In this document: one piece after another, positions 39,264 through 47,778 of the stretch
Layout: the number at the start of each line of letters is the position of its first letter
How positions within the stretch are numbered: the first letter of the stretch is position 1
Source of the DNA: an uncultured Roseburia sp.
Lineage (GTDB): Bacteria; Bacillota_A; Clostridia; Lachnospirales; Lachnospiraceae
NCBI GenBank assembly: GCA_900753715.1
Contig: CAAEAE010000130.1
Span: 5,853 to 69,852 of the forward strand
Direction: 5' to 3'
Length of the DNA: 64,000 nucleotides
Notes under the pieces: generated by a model
The model's database searches: none
What the model was told of the DNA's origin: nothing
The model's input: only the letters and a program-made list of their open reading frames with translations
Program-made: the position numbers and the translations under genes

Positions 39264-40757
39264 ATGGATAAAAAGGGAACAAAAGAGATGGAAAAAGCAG
39301 TAAATCGACTGACACTGATTGTAATTGCAATTATTGATATGTTTTTCTTTGCAGGATATATCAGTGACTTTAAACAGGGAAATATTTCATTTGCATTTAT
39401 GATGGCGGTAGAAGTTACCGTGTTTCTTACTCTGCTGGCATCCACTGTTGTGTTTTTTCATAAGCAGGACAGCGAAGTATTCAAATACGTATCATTGATT
39501 GGCTACATGGTGGTTTATACACTGGTTTTGTTCGGAGCACAGAACAATTCTGTGTTTGCAGTTATATTTCCGATTGCACTCATTTACCTTCTTTACTACA
39601 ATTATAAATTGATATTAGGGGCAGTGATTGGATTCAGCGTGATTAATATTGCAGACATTGTGTATTATGCGGGAGTATTAAAACATATGCCGGACGGAGG
39701 CGCAGTCAACAGCACATCGGTTTTACTGCAGGCAGCGTGTGTGGAAGTGTTTTTGATTGTTTTAGCACAGACGACAAAGCTTTCCAATGATAATAATGCC
39801 AGAAAGATAGCAAGTCTCAATGAGGAGAAGGAGAAGAGCGCGCAGCTTTTGAAGGATGTTCTGGTAGTTGTTGAAAATGTAAAAAACAATTCTGCCGAGG
39901 CGGAGGATTATATCAAAGACCTTGGGAAAGATGTAGAACGGACAGCGGCAACGCTTGGGGATATCTCAGAGGGAAACAATAATAATGCCAGAAATATCGA
40001 GCAGCAGACGATGATGACCGGAAGTATTCAGGAGATTATCGTGGGAACAAAAAAGATGGCGGACGAAATGCTGACGCTTGCAAGGGAGTCCGGTGAGGCA
40101 GTTGATGGCGGCAGGGACTCCATGGGCGAGCTTTTAACGCAGTCCGGGGAAACAAAAGCGGAAAATGAAGAGGTAGTGGCGGCAGTTACCAGACTGATTG
40201 AGAATGCCAAAGCAGTGGAAAACATTACTGAGCAGATTTTTTCTATTTCAGGTCAGACGAATCTTCTTGCATTAAATGCTTCGATTGAAAGTGCACGTGC
40301 CGGGGAAGCAGGACGCGGATTTGCGGTTGTTGCGGATGAAATCCGGGCGTTAGCAGATCAGACGCGCAAGCTCACCGAAGAAATTCAGAGCGTGGTAGGC
40401 GATTTGCAGCACAATGCCGACACCGCAAAAAATACGGTCGATAACGTAATGGCAACTGCCGGAACGGAGCATGAACTGATTAATCATGCAAATGAACAGT
40501 TTTCCGGTATTGGAAGCCGCATGACGAGGTTGAATGAGACGGTGGAGGAAACCTACCGCAAGATAGAAGAAATTTTACAGTCGAACAATACCATTGTTGA
40601 AAGTATTCATCAGATTTCCGCGGTCAGCCAGGAGGTTGCAGCAAGTACGCAGCAGGTTGTGGAATTAGGAGAAGACACCAGACAAAAAGCGGTCAATGCG
40701 CAGAAGCTGATGGAGGATTTGAACAATACGGTAAAAATTGCAGACAAATATCTGTAA
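39264..40757 (+). CDS. Methyl-accepting chemotaxis protein with six-helix membrane domain
   Basis: A 497-residue receptor lacking an extracellular sensor: about six hydrophobic helices fill residues 10-170, then a cytoplasmic signalling domain with tip [22 protein letters not shown]. It may sense membrane state or an intramembrane ligand. It follows the first receptor after eight bases, so both are co-expressed and may form mixed arrays. The start is uncertain: the ATG at 39264 has a poor ribosome site, and an ATG at 39288 (489 residues) is possible. Confidence 0.88.
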   Translation: MDKKGTKEMEKAVNRLTLIVIAIIDMFFFAGYISDFKQGNISFAFMMAVEVTVFLTLLASTVVFFHKQDSEVFKYVSLIGYMVVYTLVLFGAQNNSVFAVIFPIALIYLLYYNYKLILGAVIGFSVINIADIVYYAGVLKHMPDGGAVNSTSVLLQAACVEVFLIVLAQTTKLSNDNNARKIASLNEEKEKSAQLLKDVLVVVENVKNNSAEAEDYIKDLGKDVERTAATLGDISEGNNNNARNIEQQTMMTGSIQEIIVGTKKMADEMLTLARESGEAVDGGRDSMGELLTQSGETKAENEEVVAAVTRLIENAKAVENITEQIFSISGQTNLLALNASIESARAGEAGRGFAVVADEIRALADQTRKLTEEIQSVVGDLQHNADTAKNTVDNVMATAGTEHELINHANEQFSGIGSRMTRLNETVEETYRKIEEILQSNNTIVESIHQISAVSQEVAASTQQVVELGEDTRQKAVNAQKLMEDLNNTVKIADKYL

Positions 40758-40774
40758 GTCCGGTCTGAAAAAGG

Positions 40775-40822
40775 TTGCATTTCATAAAAGAGAGTGCTAT
40801 AATAAGTAAGCAATTTAGCACT
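40775..40822 (+). promoter_or_regulatory. Promoter and inverted repeat before the aldolase-family gene
   Basis: TTGCAT (40775-40780) and TATAAT (40798-40803) with a 17-base spacer. An inverted repeat AGTGCTA (40793-40799) / TAGCACT (40816-40822) overlaps the -10 box, so binding there could block the polymerase. Confidence 0.6.
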
Positions 40823-40868
40823 TTAAAGCGTTGGTGCAGAAAAGAAAGATAGGAGATATACGGAAACA

Positions 40869-41843
40869 ATGAAAGAAATCGCAAGCTTGATGGAATACCG
40901 TTCTGGTGTAAAAGTAGTAGATGCAACCCTGCGTGACGGGGGACTGGTAAATGATTTTTATTTTACAGATGAATTTGTAAAGGACTTATACCAGACAAAC
41001 GTCAAAGCGGGTGTCGATTATATGGAGTTCGGCTATAAAGCGGATAAGGAAATTTTTGACGAGAAGCAGTTTGGCAAATGGAAGTTCTGTAAGGATGAGG
41101 ATATCCGTGCAATTGTGGGTGACAACAACACGGATTTAAAGATTGCAGTCATGGCTGATGTGGGACGCTGCAATTATAAAGAAGATATTCATGACAAGGC
41201 AGAAAGCCCGATTGATTTGATTCGTGTAGCAACTTACCTCAATACAATTCCAGCAGCGGCAGATATGATCGAAGATGCAGTCAACAAAGGCTATCAGGCG
41301 ACCTGCAACATTATGGCAATCTCCAATGCACAGGAGTCTGATTTAAAGGTGGCGCTTGACATTCTCGGAAAGACACCGGTGGAGGTGTTCTACATTGTGG
41401 ACAGCTTCGGGGCACTTTACCCGGAACAGATTGCACGTATTGCAGATATCTATATGGAAGCTGCGACCAAGTATGGCAAAAAGATAGGAATCCACGCACA
41501 TAACAATCAGCAGCTTGCATTTGCGAACACGATTGAGGCAGTGGGAGATGGTGTGGACTGGCTGGACGCAACCTATGCTTCGATGGGACGCGGGGCAGGA
41601 AACTGTGCAATGGAGCTTTTGTTAGGTTTTCTGCGCAATCCGAAGTATGATGTATACCCGGCAATCCGCTTTATCGAGAAGCATATGACGAAGTTAAAGG
41701 AAGACGGCGTTGTCTGGGGCTATGATTTACAGTACCTGATGACCGGTCTTTTGAACCAGCATCCGAGAACCGCAATCCAGTTTACCAAGGAGAAACGAAA
41801 CGACTATTCCGCATTTTACAGGGAAGTCGTGGCTCAGGATTAA
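40869..41843 (+). CDS. HMG-CoA lyase-like aldolase-domain protein
   Basis: A 324-residue TIM-barrel protein of the HMGL-like/DmpG superfamily. It opens with VVDATLRDGGLVNDFYF, where the Arg-Asp pair binds divalent metal and substrate, and has the metal-binding HAHNNQQLAFANTIEA (HxHN). The superfamily includes 4-hydroxy-2-oxovalerate aldolase, homocitrate synthase and HMG-CoA lyase, all acting on 2-oxo acids or acyl-CoA; the specific reaction cannot be inferred. It stands alone between a promoter and a strong terminator, with AGGAGA upstream of the ATG. Confidence 0.8.
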   Translation: MKEIASLMEYRSGVKVVDATLRDGGLVNDFYFTDEFVKDLYQTNVKAGVDYMEFGYKADKEIFDEKQFGKWKFCKDEDIRAIVGDNNTDLKIAVMADVGRCNYKEDIHDKAESPIDLIRVATYLNTIPAAADMIEDAVNKGYQATCNIMAISNAQESDLKVALDILGKTPVEVFYIVDSFGALYPEQIARIADIYMEAATKYGKKIGIHAHNNQQLAFANTIEAVGDGVDWLDATYASMGRGAGNCAMELLLGFLRNPKYDVYPAIRFIEKHMTKLKEDGVVWGYDLQYLMTGLLNQHPRTAIQFTKEKRNDYSAFYREVVAQD

Positions 41844-41862
41844 AAGCAGATAGGAAAAAAGC

Positions 41863-41914
41863 AAATAGAGCAGTGATTTTGTAAAAAATGCACAAAATCA
41901 CTGCTCTATTTTTG
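41863..41914 (+). terminator. Terminator after the aldolase-family gene
   Basis: A 20-pair perfect stem (41863-41882 / 41892-41911) with a T run at its foot. It is the longest hairpin terminator in the window. Confidence 0.92.
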
Positions 41915-42012
41915 TGACTGAAAATGACGGATTGTGATTGACTATGACGGAAAGTGAAGCTATAATACAGACATAAGGTGAACGGAATTGAATGAAGTTG
42001 ACCGAAAATGGA
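41915..42012 (+). promoter_or_regulatory. Promoter and repeated FruR operator of the fructose operon
   Basis: TTGACT (41938-41943) and TATAAT (41961-41966) with a 17-base spacer. Three copies of TGAC-N-GAAA-N-TG occur at 41915-41928, 41945-41958 (inside the spacer) and 41999-42012, plus a weaker copy near 41979. Such repeats are expected for a DeoR-type repressor, here most likely FruR acting on its own operon. Confidence 0.7.
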
Positions 42013-42021
42013 GGAATAGAT

Positions 42022-42765
42022 ATGCTGACAGAGGAAAGATTTGCAAGGATTTTAACCATACTAGAACGTATGGGAAGTGTTACGGTTCAGCAGCTTATGA
42101 CAGAACTGGATGCTTCGGAATCCACCATCCGCCGCGACCTGAATGCTCTTGACACGGCAGGGCAGCTCACAAAGGTTCACGGAGGGGCAATCGCAAAGAC
42201 CACGGCTTACAGTACCATGGATGATGAGGTGGTACACCGCAAGGAACAGAATAAGGAAGCGAAGGCGCGGGTAGCGAAATATGCGGCGGGATTAATCGAG
42301 CCGGGAGATTTTGTTTATCTGGATGCCGGAACGACAACCGAGCAGATGATTGATTATATCGAAGTGAAGAATGCAGTGTTTGTTACAAATGCGATTACCC
42401 ATGCAAGGCTGCTTTCCGAGAAAGGCTACACCGTCTACATCCTCGGCGGAGAATTTAAAGCCGTCACGGAGGCAATCGTCGGCGAGGAAGCGGTCGCTTC
42501 CCTGGATAAATATAATTTTACAAAAGGCTTCTGGGGCACAAATGCAGTGAGTCTTACAAAAGGATTTTCCACACCGGAGCCAAAGGAAGCATTAGTAAAG
42601 AAGCGTTCCATGGAAAATTGCAGAAAGTGCTATATATTAGCGGATGCGAGCAAGTTTAACAAGATTTCCAATGTGACCTTTGCAGGATTTGATAGTGCTG
42701 ATATTTTAACGACAGACCTTACGGCAGGGGTTTATTTAGAAAAAGCAAATGTAATAAATTTATAG
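42022..42765 (+). CDS. fruR: DeoR-family repressor of the fructose operon
   Basis: A 247-residue DeoR/GlpR-type regulator: N-terminal winged helix (residues about 5-57, TVQQLMTELDASESTIRRDLNALD) with the family GGA motif, and a C-terminal sugar-phosphate isomerase-like domain (LDAGTTTEQM, VGEEAVASL) that binds phosphorylated sugars such as fructose-1-phosphate. The start at 42022 has TGGAGGA upstream. First gene of fruR-fruK-fruA, and the operator repeats lie before it, so autoregulation is likely. Confidence 0.92.
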   Translation: MLTEERFARILTILERMGSVTVQQLMTELDASESTIRRDLNALDTAGQLTKVHGGAIAKTTAYSTMDDEVVHRKEQNKEAKARVAKYAAGLIEPGDFVYLDAGTTTEQMIDYIEVKNAVFVTNAITHARLLSEKGYTVYILGGEFKAVTEAIVGEEAVASLDKYNFTKGFWGTNAVSLTKGFSTPEPKEALVKKRSMENCRKCYILADASKFNKISNVTFAGFDSADILTTDLTAGVYLEKANVINL

Positions 42766-42784
42766 AGGAAAGGAGAGAAACACA

Positions 42785-43705
42785 ATGATTTACACCGTAA
42801 CTTTTAATCCTTCGCTGGATTACATCGTAACCGTTCCGGGATTTACCTGCGGACGCACCAACCGGACAGCGGAAGAGAAGATTTTTCCGGGCGGAAAGGG
42901 TGTCAATGTTTCGATGGTGTTAAAAAACCTTGGAATTGACAGCACCGCACTTGGATTCTATGCCGGATTTACCGGGCAGGAGCTAAAGCGCCTGATGGAG
43001 CAGAAGGGCGTTTCGGCAGATTTTATTCCGGTGGAGGATGGAATTACCCGCATCAATGTCAAAATCCGCGGTGAGGAAGAATCCGAAATCAACGGACAGG
43101 GACCGGCAATCGGCAAAGCGGAAATTGCAAAGCTTTATGAAAAGCTTGATTCGCTTACGGACGGAGATACGTTGATTCTTGCCGGAAGTATTCCGGGCGT
43201 AATGCCGCAGACGATGTACAGCGATATCATGGAGCACCTGAAAAACAAAAAACTTAACATTGTAGTAGATGCGACGAGAGACCTTTTGGTCAATGTGCTC
43301 TGCTATCATCCGTTTTTAATTAAGCCAAACAACCATGAGCTCGAAGAAATTTTCGGGGTGACGATGGAGGGAAAAGCCGAAATCGCGCGCTATGCGAAAA
43401 AGCTTCAGGAAAAGGGGGCAAGAAACGTTCTTGTTTCCATGGCAGGAGACGGCGCAGTTCTTGTGACGGAAACCGGTGAGATTTACGAGGCGGCAGCACC
43501 GAAAGGAAAGGTAGTGAATTCCGTTGGAGCCGGAGATTCCATGGTGGCAGGTTTCCTGGCAGGCTATTTTGCGGAGAATGACTACAGAGCGGCATTTCAG
43601 ATGGGTCTTTGCACCGGAAGTGCATCGGCGTTCTCGGAGGAACTTGCGACGAAGGATACAGTGGAAGCGCTGTTAGAGGAAGTGAAAATTTTTAAAGTTG
43701 TGTAG
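42785..43705 (+). CDS. fruK: 1-Phosphofructokinase
   Basis: A 306-residue PfkB-family kinase: MIYTVTFNPSLDYIVTV, PGGKGVNVSMVLKNLG and the catalytic NSVGAGDSMVAGFLAGY. It phosphorylates fructose-1-phosphate, the product of the fructose PTS, to fructose-1,6-bisphosphate. Context between fruR and fruA decides the substrate over tagatose-6-phosphate kinase. A small CCGGAA/TTCCGG hairpin (43708-43726) lies between this gene and fruA. Confidence 0.93.
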   Translation: MIYTVTFNPSLDYIVTVPGFTCGRTNRTAEEKIFPGGKGVNVSMVLKNLGIDSTALGFYAGFTGQELKRLMEQKGVSADFIPVEDGITRINVKIRGEEESEINGQGPAIGKAEIAKLYEKLDSLTDGDTLILAGSIPGVMPQTMYSDIMEHLKNKKLNIVVDATRDLLVNVLCYHPFLIKPNNHELEEIFGVTMEGKAEIARYAKKLQEKGARNVLVSMAGDGAVLVTETGEIYEAAAPKGKVVNSVGAGDSMVAGFLAGYFAENDYRAAFQMGLCTGSASAFSEELATKDTVEALLEEVKIFKVV

Positions 43706-43770
43706 ACCCGGAACAGGAGATTCCGGTTTGCAGATAATCATGTAGTGAAAAAAATGGAGGAGGATTCTTT

Positions 43771-45690
43771 ATGAGAATCAGAGATTTGCTTTCAAAGGAA
43801 AGTATCCGGCTTGACGGGGTTGCAGAAAACAAGCAGGATGCGCTCGAGAAAATGGTTGCATTGATGGCAGCCAGCGGAAAGATTGCGGATGTTGAGAAGT
43901 ACCGCAAGGGTGTTTTTGCAAGAGAAGAAGAGGGAACGACAGGAATCGGAGAGGGAATCGCGATTCCGCACTGCAAATCCGATGCGGTAAAGGCACCGGG
44001 ACTTGCGGCAATGGTCGTAAAAGGCGGCGTAGACTTTGACGCACTAGACGGAGCGCCGACCGATTTGATTTTCCTTATTGCAGCACCGGATACAGAGGAC
44101 AACGTACATTTGGATGTATTAAGCCGTCTGTCTGTGATGTTGATGGATGAGAATTTTACAAACGGTCTTCGGAATGCAAAGACCGTTGATGAATTTCTGG
44201 CAGTGATTGACGGTGCCGAGGAAGAGCATGAAGAAAAAGAAGAGAAAAAGGAGCCGGCTGCGGCAGAGAAAACAGCGGATAACCGTCTGGTGCTTGCAGT
44301 TACCGGATGTCCGACCGGAATTGCACATACTTATATGGCAGCAGAGAGCCTTGAGAAGAAGGCAGCAGAGCTTGGCTGCCGCATCAAGGTTGAGACCAGA
44401 GGAAGCGGCGGTGCCAAGAATGTGCTGACGAAGCAGGAGATTGACGAAGCAGTCTGCATCATCGTGGCAGCAGATACACAGGTTCCGATGGACCGTTTCT
44501 CCGGAAAACCGGTCATCCAGTGTAAGGTTTCAGACGGAATCAGCAAGGCAGACGAACTTTTACACAAGGCATTGGACGGAAAAGCATCTATTTACCACGG
44601 CAAAGGCGGTGAAGCGGAAGATAATTCCGATGACGCAAAGGACAGCATTGGACACAGAATCTATACGAACCTGATGAACGGTGTTTCCCATATGCTTCCA
44701 TTCGTAGTCGGTGGCGGTATTCTGATTGCAATTGCTTTTTTGATTGACGGTTTCTCGGTAGACTTAAATTCCCTTCCGGTGGCAGACCGTGCAAACTTTG
44801 GTACGATTACCCCGCTTGCGGCAATGTTCAAGCAGATTGGTGGCGTGGCATTCGGCTTTATGCTCCCGATTCTCGCAGGATTTATTGCGATGAGTATTGC
44901 AGACCGTCCGGGACTTGCAGTCGGATTTGTGGGCGGTTCCATCGCAGCAACCGGAACATCCGGATTCCTTGGCGCTTTAGTAGCCGGATTCCTTGCAGGA
45001 TATCTGGTATTGTTATTAAAGAAGATTTTCTCGAAGCTGCCGGAAAGCCTTGACGGAATCAAACCGGTACTGCTTTACCCGGTGCTTGGTATCTTACTTG
45101 TCGGCGTGATTATGTTATATGTAGTAGAACCGCCGATTGGTGCATTAAATACATGGATTAACAGCGCACTCGAGGGAATGAATGGTACAAGAGCCGTTAT
45201 CTTAGGCACTCTGTTAGGCGGTATGATGTCTGTGGATATGGGAGGACCGGTCAACAAGGCAGCATACGTATTCGGAACAGCATCTATCGCAGCCGGAAAT
45301 TACAATATTATGGCAGCCGTTATGATTGGCGGTATGGTTCCACCGATTGCAATTGCACTGGCAACCTTATTCTTCAAAAACAAGTTTACTGCTGAGGAGC
45401 GCAAGGCAGGACCGACAAACTTTATCATGGGTCTTTCTTTTATCACAGAGGGAGCTATCCCGTTTGCAGCATCCGACCCGCTTCGTGTCCTTCCGGCTTG
45501 TATCGTCGGTTCCGCAGTGGCAGGAGGAATGTCCATGGCATTTAACTGTACGCTTATGGCACCGCACGGAGGAATCTTCGTATTCTTAACCGTAGGTCAT
45601 CCGTTACTTTACCTGCTGTCTCTGGCAGTTGGTTCCGCAATCACCTGCGTACTGCTTGGCATTTTGAAAAAAGAGAAGAAAAACGCTTAG
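43771..45690 (+). CDS. fruA: Fructose PTS transporter, fused EIIA-EIIB-EIIC
   Basis: A 639-residue fusion. EIIA (about 1-145) has the phosphorylated histidine in GIAIPHCKS; a Glu/Lys-rich linker leads to EIIB (about 170-270) with the active Cys in VTGCPTGIAHTYMAAE; EIIC (about 295-635) has about nine membrane helices with GGSIAATGTSGFLGALVAGF. It imports fructose and delivers fructose-1-phosphate, using phosphate from HPr, which is encoded next. GGAGGAGG precedes the ATG. Confidence 0.95.
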   Translation: MRIRDLLSKESIRLDGVAENKQDALEKMVALMAASGKIADVEKYRKGVFAREEEGTTGIGEGIAIPHCKSDAVKAPGLAAMVVKGGVDFDALDGAPTDLIFLIAAPDTEDNVHLDVLSRLSVMLMDENFTNGLRNAKTVDEFLAVIDGAEEEHEEKEEKKEPAAAEKTADNRLVLAVTGCPTGIAHTYMAAESLEKKAAELGCRIKVETRGSGGAKNVLTKQEIDEAVCIIVAADTQVPMDRFSGKPVIQCKVSDGISKADELLHKALDGKASIYHGKGGEAEDNSDDAKDSIGHRIYTNLMNGVSHMLPFVVGGGILIAIAFLIDGFSVDLNSLPVADRANFGTITPLAAMFKQIGGVAFGFMLPILAGFIAMSIADRPGLAVGFVGGSIAATGTSGFLGALVAGFLAGYLVLLLKKIFSKLPESLDGIKPVLLYPVLGILLVGVIMLYVVEPPIGALNTWINSALEGMNGTRAVILGTLLGGMMSVDMGGPVNKAAYVFGTASIAAGNYNIMAAVMIGGMVPPIAIALATLFFKNKFTAEERKAGPTNFIMGLSFITEGAIPFAASDPLRVLPACIVGSAVAGGMSMAFNCTLMAPHGGIFVFLTVGHPLLYLLSLAVGSAITCVLLGILKKEKKNA

Positions 45691-45750
45691 AACTTAGAAA
45701 CAAAAAATTTAAAAACCATATAAAATTGTATTTTTAAGGAGGAAACAATC

Positions 45751-46008
45751 ATGAAAGAATTTCAGTATACCATTACAGACAGAGAAGGAATCCACGCACG
45801 TCCGGCAGGCATTTTTGTAAAAGAGGCAGCAGCATTCCCATGCAAAGTCACTATCGCAAAGGGTGACAAGGAAGTTGACGCAAAGCGTATTTTCGGTGTG
45901 ATGGGACTTGGCGTGAAATGTGGAGAGGAAATCACCATCCGCACAGACGGCGAGCAGGAAGAGGAAGCAATCGCAAAATTAAGCAGCTTCTTACAGGAGA
46001 ACTTATAA
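45751..46008 (+). CDS. ptsH: Phosphocarrier protein HPr, Ser46 replaced by Arg
   Basis: An 85-residue HPr-fold protein. The phosphorylated His15 is present in EGIHARPAG. The regulatory site that is KSIMGVMSLG in Bacillus reads KRIFGVMGLG here, so residue 46 is Arg, and HPr kinase could not phosphorylate it in the usual way. It therefore should carry phosphate to sugars but not serve CcpA-type signalling, unless another HPr exists elsewhere. AAGGAGG precedes the start. It lies 46 bases before ptsI. Confidence 0.93.
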   Translation: MKEFQYTITDREGIHARPAGIFVKEAAAFPCKVTIAKGDKEVDAKRIFGVMGLGVKCGEEITIRTDGEQEEEAIAKLSSFLQENL

Positions 46009-46054
46009 AAATCGTTGCCGCAAACGGCAGGTGCTTACGTGGGGAGGGAAAACC

Positions 46055-47692
46055 ATGGAACTGACAGGAAAAAGTGTGTTTGGCGGAATCGCCATTGGAA
46101 AAATTGCTGTTTATCATAAAAAAGACAATCAGGTGAAGCGTACCAGAGTGGACGATGTGGACGCAGAGACCAGCCGCTTTGAGAGTGCCAAGGAACGTGC
46201 CAAGGAACAGCTTGCTGCCCTTTATGAGAAGGCGGTCAAGGAAGTGGGCGAGACCGGAGCCATGATTTTTGAGGTGCATCAGATGATGCTTGACGACCTC
46301 GATTACGTGGAATCCATCGAAAACATGATAAAGACCCAGTCGGTCAATGCAGAATTTGCAGTGGCATCCACGGCGGACAATTTTTCCCAGATGTTTGCGG
46401 CAATGGACGATGAATATATGCAGGCGAGAGCGGCAGATGTTAAGGATATTTCAAACCGCGTCATCAATATTTTACAGGGCGGCGGAGACGGCATGCTGAC
46501 CGGAGACGAACCGGTGATTCTGATGGCAGATGATTTGGCACCGAGTGAGACCGTCCAGCTTGACAAGTCAAAGGTGCTTGCGTTTGTGACACGCTTTGGC
46601 TCTGCAAACTCCCACACGGCAATCCTTGCAAGAACCATGAACATTCCGGCGCTAATCGGCGTTGATTTTCCGGCAGAGGAGGCAGCCGAAATGGCGGCTG
46701 AAGGGAAAATCGGAATCGTGGACGGATTTGCCGGAACCTGTATCCTTGACCCGGCGGAGGATGTACTTTCCACATATGACAATCGTAAGAATGAGGAAGA
46801 ACAGAAAAAACGCCTGCTCCTTGAATTAAGAGGCAAGGAGAATGTGACGATTGACGGGAAAAAGATTAATCTTTACGCTAACATCGGTGGAACCGGGGAC
46901 GTGGCAGCTGTGCTTGCCAATGATGCAGGCGGAATCGGATTATTCCGCAGCGAGTTCCTTTACCTTGAATCCGAGGATTATCCGTCCGAGGAAACACAGT
47001 TTGCCGCTTATAAGGCAGTTGCCGAGAATATGGCGGGAAAAAAGGTGATTATCCGTACCCTCGATATCGGAGCCGACAAAAAGGCAGATTATTTCGGACT
47101 TGAGAAGGAAGAAAATCCGGCGATGGGCTACCGCGCGATTCGTATCTGCCTTGACCGTGTGGACATTTTTAAGACGCAGCTTCGCGCCATCTACCGGGCA
47201 AGCTATTACGGAACCGTCTCCATTATGTTCCCGATGATTATCTCGGTGGCAGAGGTGAAACGTATCAAGGAAATCTGCGCGGAGGTACGCAAAGAGTTAG
47301 ACGAGGCAAACATTCCGTACAAGGATGTGGAACTTGGCGTGATGATTGAGACGCCGGCAGCCGTCATGATTTCAGATTTGCTGGCAAAAGAGGTAGATTT
47401 CTTCTCCATCGGAACGAATGACCTCACGCAGTATACGCTTGCGATTGACAGGCAGAATCCGAGACTCGACAATATTTATGATTCCCATCACGAGGCAGTG
47501 CTTCGGATGCTTCAGATGGTGGTCGACAACGGACATAAGGAAGGCTGCTGGGTCGGCATCTGTGGAGAGCTTGGCGCCGATGTGACGCTGACGGAAACCT
47601 TCTTACGGATGGGATTTGACGAGCTTTCGGTATCACCGTCCATGGTGCTTCGGGTACGCGAGCAGATTCGCAAGACAGACCTTTCAAAATAG
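46055..47692 (+). CDS. ptsI: PTS Enzyme I (phosphoenolpyruvate-protein phosphotransferase)
   Basis: A 545-residue Enzyme I. The N-terminal HPr-binding domain carries the phosphorylated His in SANSHTAILARTMNIPALIGV; the C-terminal PEP-binding barrel has the catalytic Cys in GICGELGAD and IGTNDLTQYTLAIDR. It starts the PTS phosphorelay from PEP to HPr. The start at 46055 has GGGAGGG; the earlier ATG in frame lacks a site. Together with fruA and ptsH the operon encodes a complete fructose-uptake chain. Confidence 0.96.
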   Translation: MELTGKSVFGGIAIGKIAVYHKKDNQVKRTRVDDVDAETSRFESAKERAKEQLAALYEKAVKEVGETGAMIFEVHQMMLDDLDYVESIENMIKTQSVNAEFAVASTADNFSQMFAAMDDEYMQARAADVKDISNRVINILQGGGDGMLTGDEPVILMADDLAPSETVQLDKSKVLAFVTRFGSANSHTAILARTMNIPALIGVDFPAEEAAEMAAEGKIGIVDGFAGTCILDPAEDVLSTYDNRKNEEEQKKRLLLELRGKENVTIDGKKINLYANIGGTGDVAAVLANDAGGIGLFRSEFLYLESEDYPSEETQFAAYKAVAENMAGKKVIIRTLDIGADKKADYFGLEKEENPAMGYRAIRICLDRVDIFKTQLRAIYRASYYGTVSIMFPMIISVAEVKRIKEICAEVRKELDEANIPYKDVELGVMIETPAAVMISDLLAKEVDFFSIGTNDLTQYTLAIDRQNPRLDNIYDSHHEAVLRMLQMVVDNGHKEGCWVGICGELGADVTLTETFLRMGFDELSVSPSMVLRVREQIRKTDLSK

Positions 47693-47706
47693 GAAGAAAC
47701 AGGAAT

Positions 47707-47778
47707 AAAAACCGCTTCAATTGGGTATCCTCGAATCAGGTAATGTGGAAGAGAGGTACACAATATGAGCGGTTTTTT
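47707..47778 (+). promoter_or_regulatory. Long-range hairpin spanning the amidohydrolase start codon
   Basis: AAAAACCGCT (47707-47716) and AGCGGTTTTT (47768-47777) are exact complements; the right arm lies in codons 2-5 of the amidohydrolase gene and is followed by T-rich sequence. The loop holds the ribosome site and start codon. It resembles a terminator for ptsI or an attenuator. Confidence 0.4.

Noticed and set aside
40793..40822. CIRCE element (HrcA operator)
   Set aside because: CIRCE is TTAGCACTC-N9-GAGTGCTAA; here the half-sites are in the opposite order and the gap is 16 bases.
43706..43730. Terminator between fruK and fruA
   Set aside because: Only six G/C-rich pairs and no T run; more likely a processing or minor attenuating hairpin within the operon.
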